Origin: RQOF01 sp964461135
Lineage (GTDB): Bacteria > Calditrichota > Calditrichia > RBG-13-44-9
Assembly: GCA_964461135.1 (NCBI GenBank)
Contig: CAYWTB010000019.1
Coordinates: forward strand, 1 to 62,536
Direction of reading: 5' to 3'
DNA length: 62,536 bases
Positions 7,833 to 17,363 of the stretch are shown here, in pieces (position 1 is the first letter of the stretch; each line of letters starts with the position of its first letter). Position numbers and translations under genes: made by a program. The notes below the pieces were generated by a model that made no database searches, was not told the DNA's origin, and was given only the letters and a program-made list of their open reading frames with translations.

Positions 7833-9161
7833 TTAACCGGCTTTTTCTTTTAGTAACTTTTGCGGCTTGGAACCCTTTACCTTCTTTACCGGTCTGTCAT
7901 TCATGGGATAAACTTCTGTAATCTCAGCATGTTCCTTCAGGAATTCCAGGGCTTTCTGTTCGGTCAGATCTTCCTTCAGGTGCCCCAGGTAATGGCTGTC
8001 TTTCTTAGCCTGTTTTTTGATCTTATCATCAAGATTGGAGCTGTCAATAAGCTGCATAACTTGTTCTTCAGGCACACTGATGTTTTCTTTTTCAGCCAAT
8101 TTTTTCTCCAGCAAATGCCAGCGGATATTATGAATGGCCGAGGTCCGGTATTCTTTGCGGACAGATTCCTCATCAATTTGCTTGTCTTTAGACTGTTTCT
8201 TTATATCCTGCACCAGATGATCAAGGTAATTTTCCACCATACTGGGTGGTACTTCAAATGGATTTTCCTTCAACAACTCATCAATCAGGCGATTCTGAAA
8301 AATATTTTCGCTCCGTCGATTAAAATCCCGTTGCATATTTTCCCGGATTCTGTCTCTTAACTGTTGCAGGTTCTGTATTTTTTCATCATCTAAATTATTA
8401 ACAAATTCATCATTCAGTTGCGGGAATTCCTTTTCTTCGATCTTTTTCACCTGTATTTCCAGTGATTGTCTTTCCGGACTCCGGTCTTTTTTATTGGGAG
8501 GCGGCGGGATTTCCTTCCTTACTATTCTTTTTTCACCCGTCTTTATTCCCACTAATTGCTCTTCTATTTCGGGATCAAATTTGCCGCTGCCCAGTTGAAC
8601 CTGTAAATTTTCGTATTTATGGCCAATCACAGGTATATCACCTTCTCCCAGCTCCTGGGCATCGAAATAAACAAAGTGATTTTCCAGTGCCTGATTGATT
8701 TCCTTTACGGTGGCATACTCTTCTCTCAGCTGTTCCAGCGCCTCATCCACCATCTGTTCGGTTACCTCCACCACATCCTTCTCAACTTTAAGGCCCTTGT
8801 ATTTTTTCAACTCGAATTCCGGTTCCACTTCCACCTCAATCTCAAATTGCATTCCCGATTTTATATCGTCAAATTTGAAATCGGTAATTTTTCCCTCGGA
8901 AACCGGATTTATATTAGCTTCAGTCAGAGCTTTGCCATAGAATTTACGTAATGCCTCTTCTATAATATCCTGATTTATCAGGTCGTGATGCCTTTTTCTT
9001 ACAATATTGAGAGGAGCTTTACCGGCTCTGAAACCGGGAATTTCCGAGCGTTTTTGGTAACTTTTTGCAACCTTTTCTTCCAGTGGAATCAAATCTTCCG
9101 GAGAGATCTCTACCTTTAATTTTTTAGAATATGAATTGAGCGTTTCAACGACAGTCTGCAT
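7833..9161 (-). CDS. tig: Trigger factor (ribosome-associated chaperone)
   Basis: Trigger factor binds the ribosomal exit tunnel and has peptidyl-prolyl isomerase activity. The 442-residue protein has the N-terminal ribosome-binding domain with the signature GFRAGKAP (usual GFRxGKxP) at about residues 43-50. A degenerate FKBP-like middle region (about 150-240) and a long charged helical C-terminal domain follow. The C-terminus is lysine-rich. It is the first gene of tig-clpP-clpX and the promoter should lie in the 9162-9368 spacer, where I could not identify clear boxes. Confidence 0.95.
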   Translation of the reverse strand: MQTVVETLNSYSKKLKVEISPEDLIPLEEKVAKSYQKRSEIPGFRAGKAPLNIVRKRHHDLINQDIIEEALRKFYGKALTEANINPVSEGKITDFKFDDIKSGMQFEIEVEVEPEFELKKYKGLKVEKDVVEVTEQMVDEALEQLREEYATVKEINQALENHFVYFDAQELGEGDIPVIGHKYENLQVQLGSGKFDPEIEEQLVGIKTGEKRIVRKEIPPPPNKKDRSPERQSLEIQVKKIEEKEFPQLNDEFVNNLDDEKIQNLQQLRDRIRENMQRDFNRRSENIFQNRLIDELLKENPFEVPPSMVENYLDHLVQDIKKQSKDKQIDEESVRKEYRTSAIHNIRWHLLEKKLAEKENISVPEEQVMQLIDSSNLDDKIKKQAKKDSHYLGHLKEDLTEQKALEFLKEHAEITEVYPMNDRPVKKVKGSKPQKLLKEKAG

Positions 9162-9368
9162 ACCTTATCCCTTTTTGATTCAATCAACGCAAATAGAACT
9201 TAACAATTTAATATGAACGACGGGGGTTTGCAAGTACCCTCAAAATTACCGGCTACATATCCGGCTCTTTTTTCCTTACATGAATCAGTTGAAACTATCA
9301 GAGTGGTTTTTCCGGGTAACCATATTTTTTATTTACTTTCTGTCTGATATCATTTAAATTGAGCCACG

Positions 9369-10979
9369 ATGAATCGTTCAGGATATACCATGCTAATGCG
9401 GCTATTGGTTACCTCCCTTTCCTTAAGCATTATTCTGATCTCCTGTGAAGATAAAGATAAGACAGGTATGGTCAAAATTCCTCCGGGTTCACCCGCTTTT
9501 TTTACAACAGAGTTGCCCCGGCCCTTTTTTGCAAAACAGACCTTTTTTTCTGACCTCTACTGGAAGGCCTGGGACCTGCTGCAGGACCATGTCCGATCTG
9601 GCAATTCCAGGAATGGTTTTGTGTCTACTTACCTGGATGAAGGATTTAATGAAAATATTTATCAGTGGGATACTTGTTTTATGGCGTTCTTTGCCATGTA
9701 TGGTTATGACGCCTTTCCGGCAATGGCGTCTCTGGACAATTTTTATAATAAGCAGCGGGATGATGGCTGGATATGCCGGGTTTACCGCGAGAGTGACGGA
9801 GAAGCGGTTGAACAGCCAACCGGAGACGATCCCATGATTAACCCCCCTCTCTTTGCCTGGGTGGAATGGAAATATTATTTGCTTACCGGAGACAAGTCCC
9901 GCTTCCGCCGTGTACTTCCATCCCTGGATGCTTACTATCGCTGGATTGATGAGAACTGCCGGGGAGAAGAGCGGGCCCGGGGATTGTTTTATACTACTCA
10001 TCTGGGAAGCGGTATGGATAACTCTCCCCGGGATGGAATTGACAGGGGAGGCTGGCTGGATCTGTCCGCACAAATGGCTCTGTTTGCCAAGTATATGATG
10101 TTAATGTCGGGTGAAGCGGGGGAAAAGGATCTTTCCTCTTTTTACGAGCAGCGCTACCGTTTAATTTCACGCATGATTAACAGTCAATTGTGGGATGAAG
10201 AGTCAAACTTTTATTATGATATGGATCGATCGGGTCATCGCATATCTGCCAAAACCGTTGCGGCCTTCTGGCCGCTGGTGGCGGAAGTAGCCACCTTCCC
10301 GCAAGCCCGGCTGTTGGCAGGTCACTTACAAAATTCGCAGGAATTCCATCGCGCTCATCTATTTCCGGCATTATCTGCTGACCATCCGTTTTATGATCCT
10401 CATGGTAATTACTGGCGGGGCGGGGTATGGGCTCCTGTTAATTATATGATTATTAAAGGCCTTGATATGTATCCCTTGCATGAACTTGCTACTGTAGCTT
10501 CCCTGAATCATGTAGAAAACATGTGGGAAGTTTTCAATGGCTTTGAACCGGACAGCAGCATGCTGGCTGTGGATGAGCGCGATGGCCACTATCAGACTAT
10601 CTGGGAGTGTTATTCTCCTGATTATGCGGAACCGGCTACACGCTGGGACGGCCGCTTTCTCTCGCGGCAGGATTTTGTGGGGTGGTCCGGACTTGGCCCC
10701 ATCGCCCTGTTGCTGGAAAATATCATCGGTTTACAACCTTCCGCACCCGATGATAAACTGCATTGGAATCTGCATCTGAGAGAAATGCACGGTGTGGAAA
10801 ATTACCGGTTCGGTGATAACCGCATTGATATTATATGTGAATCCAATAACCTGCCAGCCGGTGAAGCTTCTTTCCGGATAACCAGTAACAGCCCCTTCAC
10901 CCTGGTTGTATCAAGCCAGATCGGGACAAATGAATTTCAGATTCAGAAAGGTAATAATCAATTCCGGGTAAAACTTTAA
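9369..10979 (+). CDS. Lipoprotein glycoside hydrolase, (alpha/alpha)6 GH63/GH37-like
   Basis: This 536-residue protein belongs to the trehalase/GH63-like six-hairpin glycosidases (mannosylglycerate-hydrolase-like group). Motifs include YQWDTCFMAFFAMYG, the catalytic-acid region GSGMDNSPRDG with Asp217, YWRGGVWAPVNYM, and the probable base Glu413 in WECYSPD. The N-terminus is a lipoprotein signal with lipobox LISC (Cys26), so the enzyme is membrane anchored. The substrate, probably an alpha-glucoside or alpha-mannoside, cannot be fixed from the sequence. The ATG at 9369 may be preceded in use by the ATG seven codons later. It is followed by deoC on the same strand. Confidence 0.82.
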   Translation: MNRSGYTMLMRLLVTSLSLSIILISCEDKDKTGMVKIPPGSPAFFTTELPRPFFAKQTFFSDLYWKAWDLLQDHVRSGNSRNGFVSTYLDEGFNENIYQWDTCFMAFFAMYGYDAFPAMASLDNFYNKQRDDGWICRVYRESDGEAVEQPTGDDPMINPPLFAWVEWKYYLLTGDKSRFRRVLPSLDAYYRWIDENCRGEERARGLFYTTHLGSGMDNSPRDGIDRGGWLDLSAQMALFAKYMMLMSGEAGEKDLSSFYEQRYRLISRMINSQLWDEESNFYYDMDRSGHRISAKTVAAFWPLVAEVATFPQARLLAGHLQNSQEFHRAHLFPALSADHPFYDPHGNYWRGGVWAPVNYMIIKGLDMYPLHELATVASLNHVENMWEVFNGFEPDSSMLAVDERDGHYQTIWECYSPDYAEPATRWDGRFLSRQDFVGWSGLGPIALLLENIIGLQPSAPDDKLHWNLHLREMHGVENYRFGDNRIDIICESNNLPAGEASFRITSNSPFTLVVSSQIGTNEFQIQKGNNQFRVKL

Positions 10980-11020
10980 ACATCTTTCAGTATAAATTTA
11001 GCCAGGGAGAACAATGTTTA

Positions 11021-11719
11021 ATGAAAGCGGCAGAGGATTATTTTAAAAAGGAGGAATTTCCCCGGTTTTTTGATCATACGCTGTTAAAACCGGAAGCCCG
11101 AGAGGAACAGGTGAAAAAAGTATGTGAGGAGGCGCTGGAATTTAATTTTGCCTCGGTCTGTATTAACCCCACTCACATTGCTCTGGTCAGCCGCATGCTG
11201 CAGAATTCGAATGTAAAGGTATGTACGGTTATCGGATTTCCCTTAGGTGCCGGTCTGACTCAGGTGAAAGCCTATGAAACCCGCAAAGCTGTCCAGATCG
11301 GAGCTCAGGAAATTGATATGGTCCTGAATATCGGTGCACTGAAAGATGGCAGGGACGAGCTTGTCCAGCAGGATATTTTTCAGGTGGTGAAGGAGTGCCG
11401 GCTCAATAATGCGATCTGCAAGGTAATTCTTGAAACGGCTCTTCTCACTGATGAAGAGAAGAAAAGGGCCTGTCGGATTTCCCGGGATGCCGGAGCACAC
11501 TTTGTGAAAACCTCTACCGGTTTCGGCCCGGGAGGAGCCACCAGCCATGATGTACAATTGATGAAACGGGCCGTCAAGGGAAGCCGGATGGGAGTCAAGG
11601 CCTCCGGGGGAATTCGCAGCTATGCCGATGCTCTGCAGATGATTGAAGCCGGAGCTACCCGCCTGGGAACCAGCGCCACCGTTAAGATTATGCAGGAATA
11701 CCTGGAATCTTTCCGTTAG
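11021..11719 (+). CDS. deoC: Deoxyribose-phosphate aldolase
   Basis: DeoC cleaves 2-deoxyribose-5-phosphate to glyceraldehyde-3-phosphate and acetaldehyde in deoxynucleoside catabolism. At 232 residues it has all signature blocks: FFDHTLLKPEA, GFPLGA, EIDMVLNIGALKDG (catalytic Asp), FVKTSTGFGPGGAT with the Schiff-base Lys, and VKASGGIR with the second active Lys. AGGGAGA lies about 10 bp before the ATG. Pyrimidine-nucleoside phosphorylase at 14.2 kb supplies the same pathway. Confidence 0.96.
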   Translation: MKAAEDYFKKEEFPRFFDHTLLKPEAREEQVKKVCEEALEFNFASVCINPTHIALVSRMLQNSNVKVCTVIGFPLGAGLTQVKAYETRKAVQIGAQEIDMVLNIGALKDGRDELVQQDIFQVVKECRLNNAICKVILETALLTDEEKKRACRISRDAGAHFVKTSTGFGPGGATSHDVQLMKRAVKGSRMGVKASGGIRSYADALQMIEAGATRLGTSATVKIMQEYLESFR

Positions 11720-11819
11720 TTGTATCAAAATTAGTTGCATCCCTGCCGGGAGAATATTAAATTTTATTGCCAATTGAATTAACTTATTGATTTTTCATAA
11801 ATTAATTTTGGATATCTAA

Positions 11820-12671
11820 ATGATTGGCAGCACAGATAAACATACATCTGTGAGTCACTCCCTGGAAAGATATCTCTCCGAGATCAGCCAGATCCCTCTC
11901 CTTAATCCGGAAGAAGAAGTTCACTTGACCCGCAGCGTTCATGAAGGCAATCGTGACGCACTCAACAAACTGGTTCAGGCAAATTTGCGTTTTGTGGTAA
12001 AGGTGGCCAAGGAATATCAGAACCAGGGACTGCCCCTGGTGGATCTGATTCACGAAGGAAACCTGGGGCTGATTAAAGCAGCCAACCGATTCGATGAGAC
12101 CCGGGGTTTCAGATTTATCTCTTATGCTGTGTGGTGGATCCGGCAGTCCATCATGCAGGCTCTGGCAGAACACGCACGAATCGTGCGGCTTCCCCTGAAT
12201 CGCGTTGGTGTTATCAATAAAGTAAATGTGGTTACACGCGAATTAAGCCAGCAGTTTGATCGCGAACCTACGGCGGAGGAGATTTCCCAGGCGCTGGAAT
12301 TGCCTGATCAGGATGTGAAGGAGGCACTGAATACTGAGAGCTACTACCTCTCCCTGGATCAGCCATTTTTTAACACTGATGACGGAAATCTGAAGGATTA
12401 TATTACCAATCCGAATTCTCTGATGCCCGACGCTACCCTTATAACCAATTCCCTGAAAGATGAAATCAGGCGGGTCTTAAAAACCCTTTCCCCACGTGAA
12501 GAAAAGATCATCAAAATGTATTTTGGTCTGGATCATGACCGGCCACTGACCCTGGAGGAAATCGGGGACCGCTTGAACCTCACCCGTGAGCGTGTCCGTC
12601 AAATTAAAGAACGGGCACTTATTCGCCTCCGCCATCAGTCCCGATCGCAAAATCTCCGGTTGTTTCTCTAG
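11820..12671 (+). CDS. rpoD: Primary sigma-70 factor (RpoD/SigA, short form)
   Basis: A 283-residue sigma-70 factor with regions 1.2 (LERYLSEISQIPLL), 2 (DLIHEGNLGLIKAANRFD, with the -10 recognition segment YAVWWIRQSIMQAL), 3 and 4 (LTLEEIGDRLNLTRERVRQIKERAL). Region 1.1 and the long non-conserved insert of proteobacterial RpoD are absent. This short form is the usual primary sigma factor of Bacteroidota, Chlorobiota and relatives. No good Shine-Dalgarno is visible before the ATG, in contrast to its neighbours. Being the housekeeping sigma rather than a stationary-phase form is inferred from the sequence style. Confidence 0.92.
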   Translation: MIGSTDKHTSVSHSLERYLSEISQIPLLNPEEEVHLTRSVHEGNRDALNKLVQANLRFVVKVAKEYQNQGLPLVDLIHEGNLGLIKAANRFDETRGFRFISYAVWWIRQSIMQALAEHARIVRLPLNRVGVINKVNVVTRELSQQFDREPTAEEISQALELPDQDVKEALNTESYYLSLDQPFFNTDDGNLKDYITNPNSLMPDATLITNSLKDEIRRVLKTLSPREEKIIKMYFGLDHDRPLTLEEIGDRLNLTRERVRQIKERALIRLRHQSRSQNLRLFL

Positions 12672-12710
12672 CCCCCTTTTGTTATCTTTATAAATATTAT
12701 TTTCTTAGAT

Positions 12711-14084
12711 ATGGAGGTTCCATTGCCCAGGAATTTGATGACCAGTGTTTCAGGTGTAAGGGGCATCATTGGAGAGAGCTTTACCCCTGACATTATCATA
12801 AAATACGTGTCAGTATTCGGGCAGCGAAACAGCGGTAAACCGGTAATTGTTGGCGGCGACCCCCGGGTCAGTTCCCGCTTTATACGCCCCCTGGTGAAAA
12901 GCACCCTTATTTCTACCGGCTGCAAAGTTATTGATATTGGCATCAGTGCGACTCCTACAGTGGAAATAGCCGTTAAGCAACTGAAGGCTGCCGGCGGGAT
13001 TGCCATAACCGCCAGTCATAATCCCATGGAATGGAATGGTCTGAAATTTATTGGCCCGGACGGTCTTTTTCTGCCCGAACGGGATATCTTCACACTGTTT
13101 CAGGAAGCTGAACACCGGAAACGAAATTATGCCGCCTGGGATAAAATCGGTACGGAAGAAAACTATGATAAAGCAGTAGAAGATCATTTGCAGCTTATTG
13201 CCCGACTCCCTTATCTGGACCGGACCAGAATTCGAAGAAAAAAGTATAAGGTTGTGCTGGATTGTGTCAACGGGGCGGGAGGTGTTATTGTACCTCAGCT
13301 GCTTGAATCTCTGGGTTGTGAGGTGATTGCATTGAATATGGAACCCAGCGGGGTTTTCGCTCATCCACCGGAACCGATTCCCCAGAACCTGGTGGATCTG
13401 GCAGTTGCTGTAAAAAAAAATAAGGCAGATCTAGGAATTGCGGTCGATCCGGATGTGGACAGGCTGGCGATGATTTCCAATGAGGGTAATCCCCTCGGTG
13501 AAGAATATACCCTGGCGCTGGCGGTAAAATTTCTGCTCGGCAAAAAGTTGGGGCACGTGGTGGTCAATCTGTCCACTTCGCGTGTAATCGATGAGATTGC
13601 CCAGTATTATAATGTTTTACTTTTCAAGACCAAAGTAGGCGAAATAAATGTTTCCCAGCGCATGAAGGAAGTGGATGCCGTTATTGGCGGAGAGGGTAAC
13701 GGGGGTGTTATCCTGCCGGATGTACATCTGGGTCGTGATGCCTCCACCGGTATTGCCCTCATACTGCAGTCATTAACAGAATTCGGGGGCACGCTTTCTG
13801 AACTGAAACAGAGTCTTCCTCAATATTATATCTTAAAGGACAGAGAGAGTATGAAAAATTTAGATTCAGATAAGGTGATTGAACATTTTTCGGAAAAGTT
13901 CAACAACGAGCAACTGGATCTTACCGATGGTTTACGTATCGATCGTGCCGATTCCTGGATTCATTTGAGAAAATCAAATACCGAGCCCATTATCCGGATA
14001 ATCGTGGAAAGCCGCACACCGGAAATATCGTGGCGGATTTTACAGGAAGTGAAAGAAGAAATCCAAAAATTACAAAGCGCTTGA
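12711..14084 (+). CDS. glmM: Phosphohexomutase (phosphoglucosamine/phosphomannomutase)
   Basis: This enzyme of the alpha-D-phosphohexomutase family interconverts hexose-6-P and hexose-1-P. The phosphoserine loop TASHNPMEWNG, metal loop DPDVDRLA and sugar loop GGEGNGGVI are present, as is the C-terminal phosphate-binding RKSNTEPIIRI. GEGNGG is the loop type of archaeal and Chlorobi GlmM/PMM-like proteins, so glucosamine-6-P is a likely but unproven substrate. The start is uncertain. The longest ATG (12711) lacks a ribosome site and overlaps GGAGG (12713-12717). A TTG at 12723 or the ATG at 12738 (MTSVSGVRG), with AGGA five bases upstream, is likely better. A terminator follows at 14111. Confidence 0.88.
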   Translation: MEVPLPRNLMTSVSGVRGIIGESFTPDIIIKYVSVFGQRNSGKPVIVGGDPRVSSRFIRPLVKSTLISTGCKVIDIGISATPTVEIAVKQLKAAGGIAITASHNPMEWNGLKFIGPDGLFLPERDIFTLFQEAEHRKRNYAAWDKIGTEENYDKAVEDHLQLIARLPYLDRTRIRRKKYKVVLDCVNGAGGVIVPQLLESLGCEVIALNMEPSGVFAHPPEPIPQNLVDLAVAVKKNKADLGIAVDPDVDRLAMISNEGNPLGEEYTLALAVKFLLGKKLGHVVVNLSTSRVIDEIAQYYNVLLFKTKVGEINVSQRMKEVDAVIGGEGNGGVILPDVHLGRDASTGIALILQSLTEFGGTLSELKQSLPQYYILKDRESMKNLDSDKVIEHFSEKFNNEQLDLTDGLRIDRADSWIHLRKSNTEPIIRIIVESRTPEISWRILQEVKEEIQKLQSA

Positions 14085-14110
14085 CTTTAATTCATTAGTA
14101 TAATTTTTTA

Positions 14111-14147
14111 CGCCTCTGTCAAGATAATGGCAGGGGCGTGTTTTTTT
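14111..14147 (+). terminator. Rho-independent terminator after the phosphohexomutase gene
   Basis: An 11-bp stem (CGCCTCTGTCA with TGGCAGGGGCG, two G-U pairs) and a 6-nt loop are followed by seven T. It closes the transcript that includes rpoD and the mutase, ahead of the nucleoside phosphorylase gene. Confidence 0.88.
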
Positions 14148-14208
14148 CCTGTTACAGGATGGGATTATCTAATATGACAAGTATTAACAACATACAAATG
14201 GAATTGAA

Positions 14209-15516
14209 ATGACAGCATACGAAATTATTACTCGTAAGAGAGACGGACATAACCTGACCCGAGAAGAAATACACTATTATATCAGTGAATTCCTGAAGGG
14301 AGAGATCAAAGATTATCAGATGACGGCATTGTTAATGGCCATCTATTTTCAGGGCCTCGATGAGGAAGAGACACTTTATCTCACCGAAGCCTATCTCCAG
14401 TCAGGGGAAATTCTGGATTTATCGGGAATTGACGGGAAAAAAATTGACAAACACAGCACTGGTGGTGTAGGTGATAAAGTATCGATCATTCTTGCTCCGC
14501 TGGTGGCCAGTCTGGGAGTGGTGGTACCGATGATGTCAGGCAGGGGTCTGGGGCATACCGGGGGGACTCTGGACAAATTAGAATCCATCCCCGGTTTTAC
14601 GGTGACCGGAGAAATGAATGGTTATAAAAAGCAGTTACAGAAAATTGGTGTTGCCATGTTTGGCCAGACAAATTCCATCGTTCCGGCGGACCGGAAAATA
14701 TATGCACTGCGGGATGTAACTGCCACCGTGAATTCCATCTCTCTGATTACGGCAAGCATCATGAGTAAAAAAATTGCCGAAGGTATTGACGGACTGGTAC
14801 TGGACGTAAAAACAGGCAGCGGGGCCTTTCTTCCTGATCATACTAAAGCGGAGCAGCTTGCCCGGAGTCTGATTCAAGTAGGTAAAGCATTTAAAAAAAC
14901 CGTGGTGGCCCATTTGACCTCGATGGATCAGCCACTGGGTTATAAAATCGGCAACTGGCTGGAAATTGAAGAATGTATAGACTGTTTGCAGGGCAATGGC
15001 CCGGAAGATGTAATGGAAATTGTACTGTTGCTGGCCGATGAAATGCTGGTGATGGCCAAGCTGGCAAGGAATATGGACGACGCCAGAGAAATGTGCCTGC
15101 AGTCCCTCGGGGAGAAAAAAGCATACGCCAAAATGCTGCATCTGGTGAAATCCCAGGGTGGTGATCCGGATATGATTGAACATCCGGGAAAATACCGGCA
15201 TGCAAAAATCATAAAGGAGGTAAAAGCAATTGACAGTGGGATAATAAGAGAATTTGATACACGGGAAATAGGTATGACCAGTGTATTGCTGGGAGCCGGT
15301 CGTATGCGGACAGACGATCCGGTGGATCATCAGGCAGGAATCATTCTCTATAAAAAGCTGGGAGACAGGGTAACTGCGGGAGAACCAGTTCTTGAATTAC
15401 ACACTAATAAAACTTCGGTGCTGAATGATGCTGAAAAGAAGATTCTGGGTGCAATCCAAATCGGAGAATCTCCACTCAGTCCTCCTCCCCTGATCAGCAA
15501 ACGACTGACATCATAA
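14209..15516 (+). CDS. pdp: Pyrimidine-nucleoside phosphorylase
   Basis: This enzyme phosphorolyses thymidine, deoxyuridine or uridine, releasing (deoxy)ribose-1-phosphate. At 435 residues it matches the thymidine/pyrimidine-nucleoside phosphorylase family. The signature SGRGLGHTGGTLDKLESIPGF is present, with the phosphate-binding KHSTGGVGDK and a C-terminal domain including GAGR. Distinguishing DeoA from Pdp by eye is not safe; the length and DKHSTGG context suit the broad-specificity type. Together with deoC at 11.0 kb it forms a split nucleoside salvage route. Confidence 0.93.
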   Translation: MTAYEIITRKRDGHNLTREEIHYYISEFLKGEIKDYQMTALLMAIYFQGLDEEETLYLTEAYLQSGEILDLSGIDGKKIDKHSTGGVGDKVSIILAPLVASLGVVVPMMSGRGLGHTGGTLDKLESIPGFTVTGEMNGYKKQLQKIGVAMFGQTNSIVPADRKIYALRDVTATVNSISLITASIMSKKIAEGIDGLVLDVKTGSGAFLPDHTKAEQLARSLIQVGKAFKKTVVAHLTSMDQPLGYKIGNWLEIEECIDCLQGNGPEDVMEIVLLLADEMLVMAKLARNMDDAREMCLQSLGEKKAYAKMLHLVKSQGGDPDMIEHPGKYRHAKIIKEVKAIDSGIIREFDTREIGMTSVLLGAGRMRTDDPVDHQAGIILYKKLGDRVTAGEPVLELHTNKTSVLNDAEKKILGAIQIGESPLSPPPLISKRLTS

Positions 15517-16145
15517 GATACAAAAATTTGGCGGCTAAAATTGTATATGATTTTCCATAGGCTGTTAAAAATGTGGTTTGGGTGCCTAATGTCGTTTAAA
15601 ACCGATCCACAAATTCAGGAGGTTAATTAAAATTATCCGGTTCAGACTTGTTTTTCGAGGAAAAAGGAAGACTGAAGAATGGTGGTTCTGGGGTTGCCAG
15701 CCTGAATTACTAAAGTGGTTTTAAATACGGATATTATTTTGATTTGAACAAGGGGAAATGTTACCTTTATTGGTTTCGGAGCCAGGTCAGGTTAATCGAA
15801 ATGATTTTGATTTTTTTTTGGGAAACTTTCTGCCGATCAAAGATTATAATCTCAACAGGCAGCATGTAATAAATTCTCAAGATTATTTCTGTTCGTTCGA
15901 TAAATGAAAATGATTAATGTGATGAAGTTCATTTTTTAGGCAAGGAGTATAATTTATATTATTGTGAATTTGATTAATTTTAGTTTGCTTTTTTGTATAG
16001 AGACATATAAATTTCTAAGCCAGATAAATATATGAGGATGCTTATCGCTTATTTGTTAAGGATTTAAATTTTAAGGCAGAACGAATTATTAAAATTTTTA
16101 TTTTTTTATCCTTAGCAATGAGAAGGGATGCATCCAATATGTACG
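15517..16145 (+). other. AT-rich intergenic region upstream of the PorV-like gene
   Basis: About 630 bp without a credible ORF. I see an AT-rich stretch rising toward 15,900-16,110 and a perfect palindrome GGATGCATCC at 16126-16135, just before the terminator-like hairpin at 16146. The promoter of the 16.2-25.4 kb envelope cluster presumably lies here. A small RNA ending at the hairpin is possible, but I can show no family match. Confidence 0.5.
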
Positions 16146-16184
16146 ACCGAATGTCACGTAGCTTGAAGGTGCATTCGGTTTTTT
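16146..16184 (+). terminator. Terminator-like hairpin in the leader of the PorV-like gene
   Basis: ACCGAATG (16146-16153) pairs with CATTCGGT (16172-16179), extended by CAC/GTG after a one-base bulge, and is followed by six T. The structure ends only about 12 bp before the GGAGGG ribosome site of the PorV-like gene. It could end a small upstream transcript, or act as an attenuator of the downstream cluster. Confidence 0.7.
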
Positions 16185-16206
16185 GTTTTAAAACGGAGGG
16201 TCATGT

Positions 16207-17289
16207 ATGAAAACAGTGCTGGTATTTTTGCTATTGTTAATGCTTACACCAGTTTTTTTATCACAGGTATACGCCCAGGGGGAGGCAACGGTACTTTTCC
16301 TGATCATTAATCCCGGCGCTCGCCAGGGAGGGATGGGAGAAGCTGGTGTTGCTCTGGGGGATGATGCAAATGCCATCTACTGGAATCCGGCAGGGCTTGC
16401 ATTTCAATATAATGATCCGGAAGTGGACAGGAAGGGTGAGGCGAGTCTGATGCATGTCAACTGGCTGCCTCAATTCAATCTTTCGGATATGTATTATGAT
16501 TATGCTGCCGGGCGTTATTATTTGCAGGACATTGGGATGGTGGGTCTGGCCATTCAGTATATCAGTTATGGAGAAAGTATCTGGACCGGTGAAGACAGTC
16601 CGGAGGAATTGGGACGCTTCAACAGCAGCGAAGTATCAGTTACCGGAAGTTACGCTCTGAAAGTCAAGGAAAATGTGGGACTGGGTGTCAATCTCAAGTA
16701 TATTCACTCGCGCCTTTCACCGATTGAAGTCACCGTTGGAACGGAAAAAGGAAAAGGTATTTCTTCCGGTTTTGCAGTTGACCTGGGAGTTTTGTATCAT
16801 CCCGCATGGGCTCAAAAATTGAGTCTGGGTGCCAATATCAGTAATATCGGGCCGAAAATGTCTTATGTTGACTATGCCCAGGCGGATCCGCTTCCCACCA
16901 ATCTGCGGCTGGGTTTTGCTTACCATCTGGTCAAATCACAATTTAATACTCTTACATTTGTTTATGATACCAACAAACTTCTGGTAAACCGTGACAGTAC
17001 CAAGGTAGATGGTGTATTCGAAGCAATGCTCTACTCCAGCTGGACCAATGGAGATGTTTTTAAGAAATTTACCCATTCTTTCGGGCTGGAATACTGGTAT
17101 ACCAATCTTATTGCACTTCGTGCCGGATATTTTTATGAAGATCCCGGGGCCGGAGGACGTAAATTTTATACATTCGGTGGCGGATTGCGCTATTCGGTTT
17201 TTGGTTTCGATTTCAGCTATATTCTCGGATCGGTGGATGACAGCCCCCTGTCTGATACCATGCGTTTCTCGCTTGGAATAAAATTCTGA
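16207..17289 (+). CDS. PorV/PorQ-family outer-membrane beta-barrel protein
   Basis: The 360-residue protein has a signal peptide (cleavage near VYAQ), then the PorV/PorQ signature: NPGARQGGMGEAGVALGDD leading to AIYWNPAGLA. The rest is amphipathic strands with Gly/aromatic periodicity ending in an aromatic residue (GIKF). Barrels of this family include PorV, which receives sorting-domain cargo in type IX secretion, and other members of unknown role. The next gene encodes a sorting-domain protein, so a carrier role for that cargo is a reasonable inference. A second family member is at 60.5 kb. Confidence 0.87.
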   Translation: MKTVLVFLLLLMLTPVFLSQVYAQGEATVLFLIINPGARQGGMGEAGVALGDDANAIYWNPAGLAFQYNDPEVDRKGEASLMHVNWLPQFNLSDMYYDYAAGRYYLQDIGMVGLAIQYISYGESIWTGEDSPEELGRFNSSEVSVTGSYALKVKENVGLGVNLKYIHSRLSPIEVTVGTEKGKGISSGFAVDLGVLYHPAWAQKLSLGANISNIGPKMSYVDYAQADPLPTNLRLGFAYHLVKSQFNTLTFVYDTNKLLVNRDSTKVDGVFEAMLYSSWTNGDVFKKFTHSFGLEYWYTNLIALRAGYFYEDPGAGGRKFYTFGGGLRYSVFGFDFSYILGSVDDSPLSDTMRFSLGIKF

Positions 17290-17300
17290 TACGATTTAAG

Positions 17301-17326
17301 ATCCTCCCTGCCGGTGCGGGGAGGAT
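17301..17326 (+). other. Intergenic hairpin between PorV-like and M6-like genes
   Basis: ATCCTCCC and GGGAGGAT form a perfect 8-bp stem with a 10-nt loop. No T-run follows, so it is not a classic terminator. It may be a processing or mRNA-stability hairpin that lets the small PorV-like gene be expressed more than the large gene after it. Confidence 0.55.
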
Positions 17327-17363
17327 ACATTCTAAAAATTAATTCGAAAGATGGATTCTCTGA

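Noticed and set aside
15517..16206. Known riboswitch (for example TPP, c-di-GMP, preQ1) in the leader of the PorV-like gene
   Set aside because: I could not match any consensus; only a terminator-like hairpin is evident.
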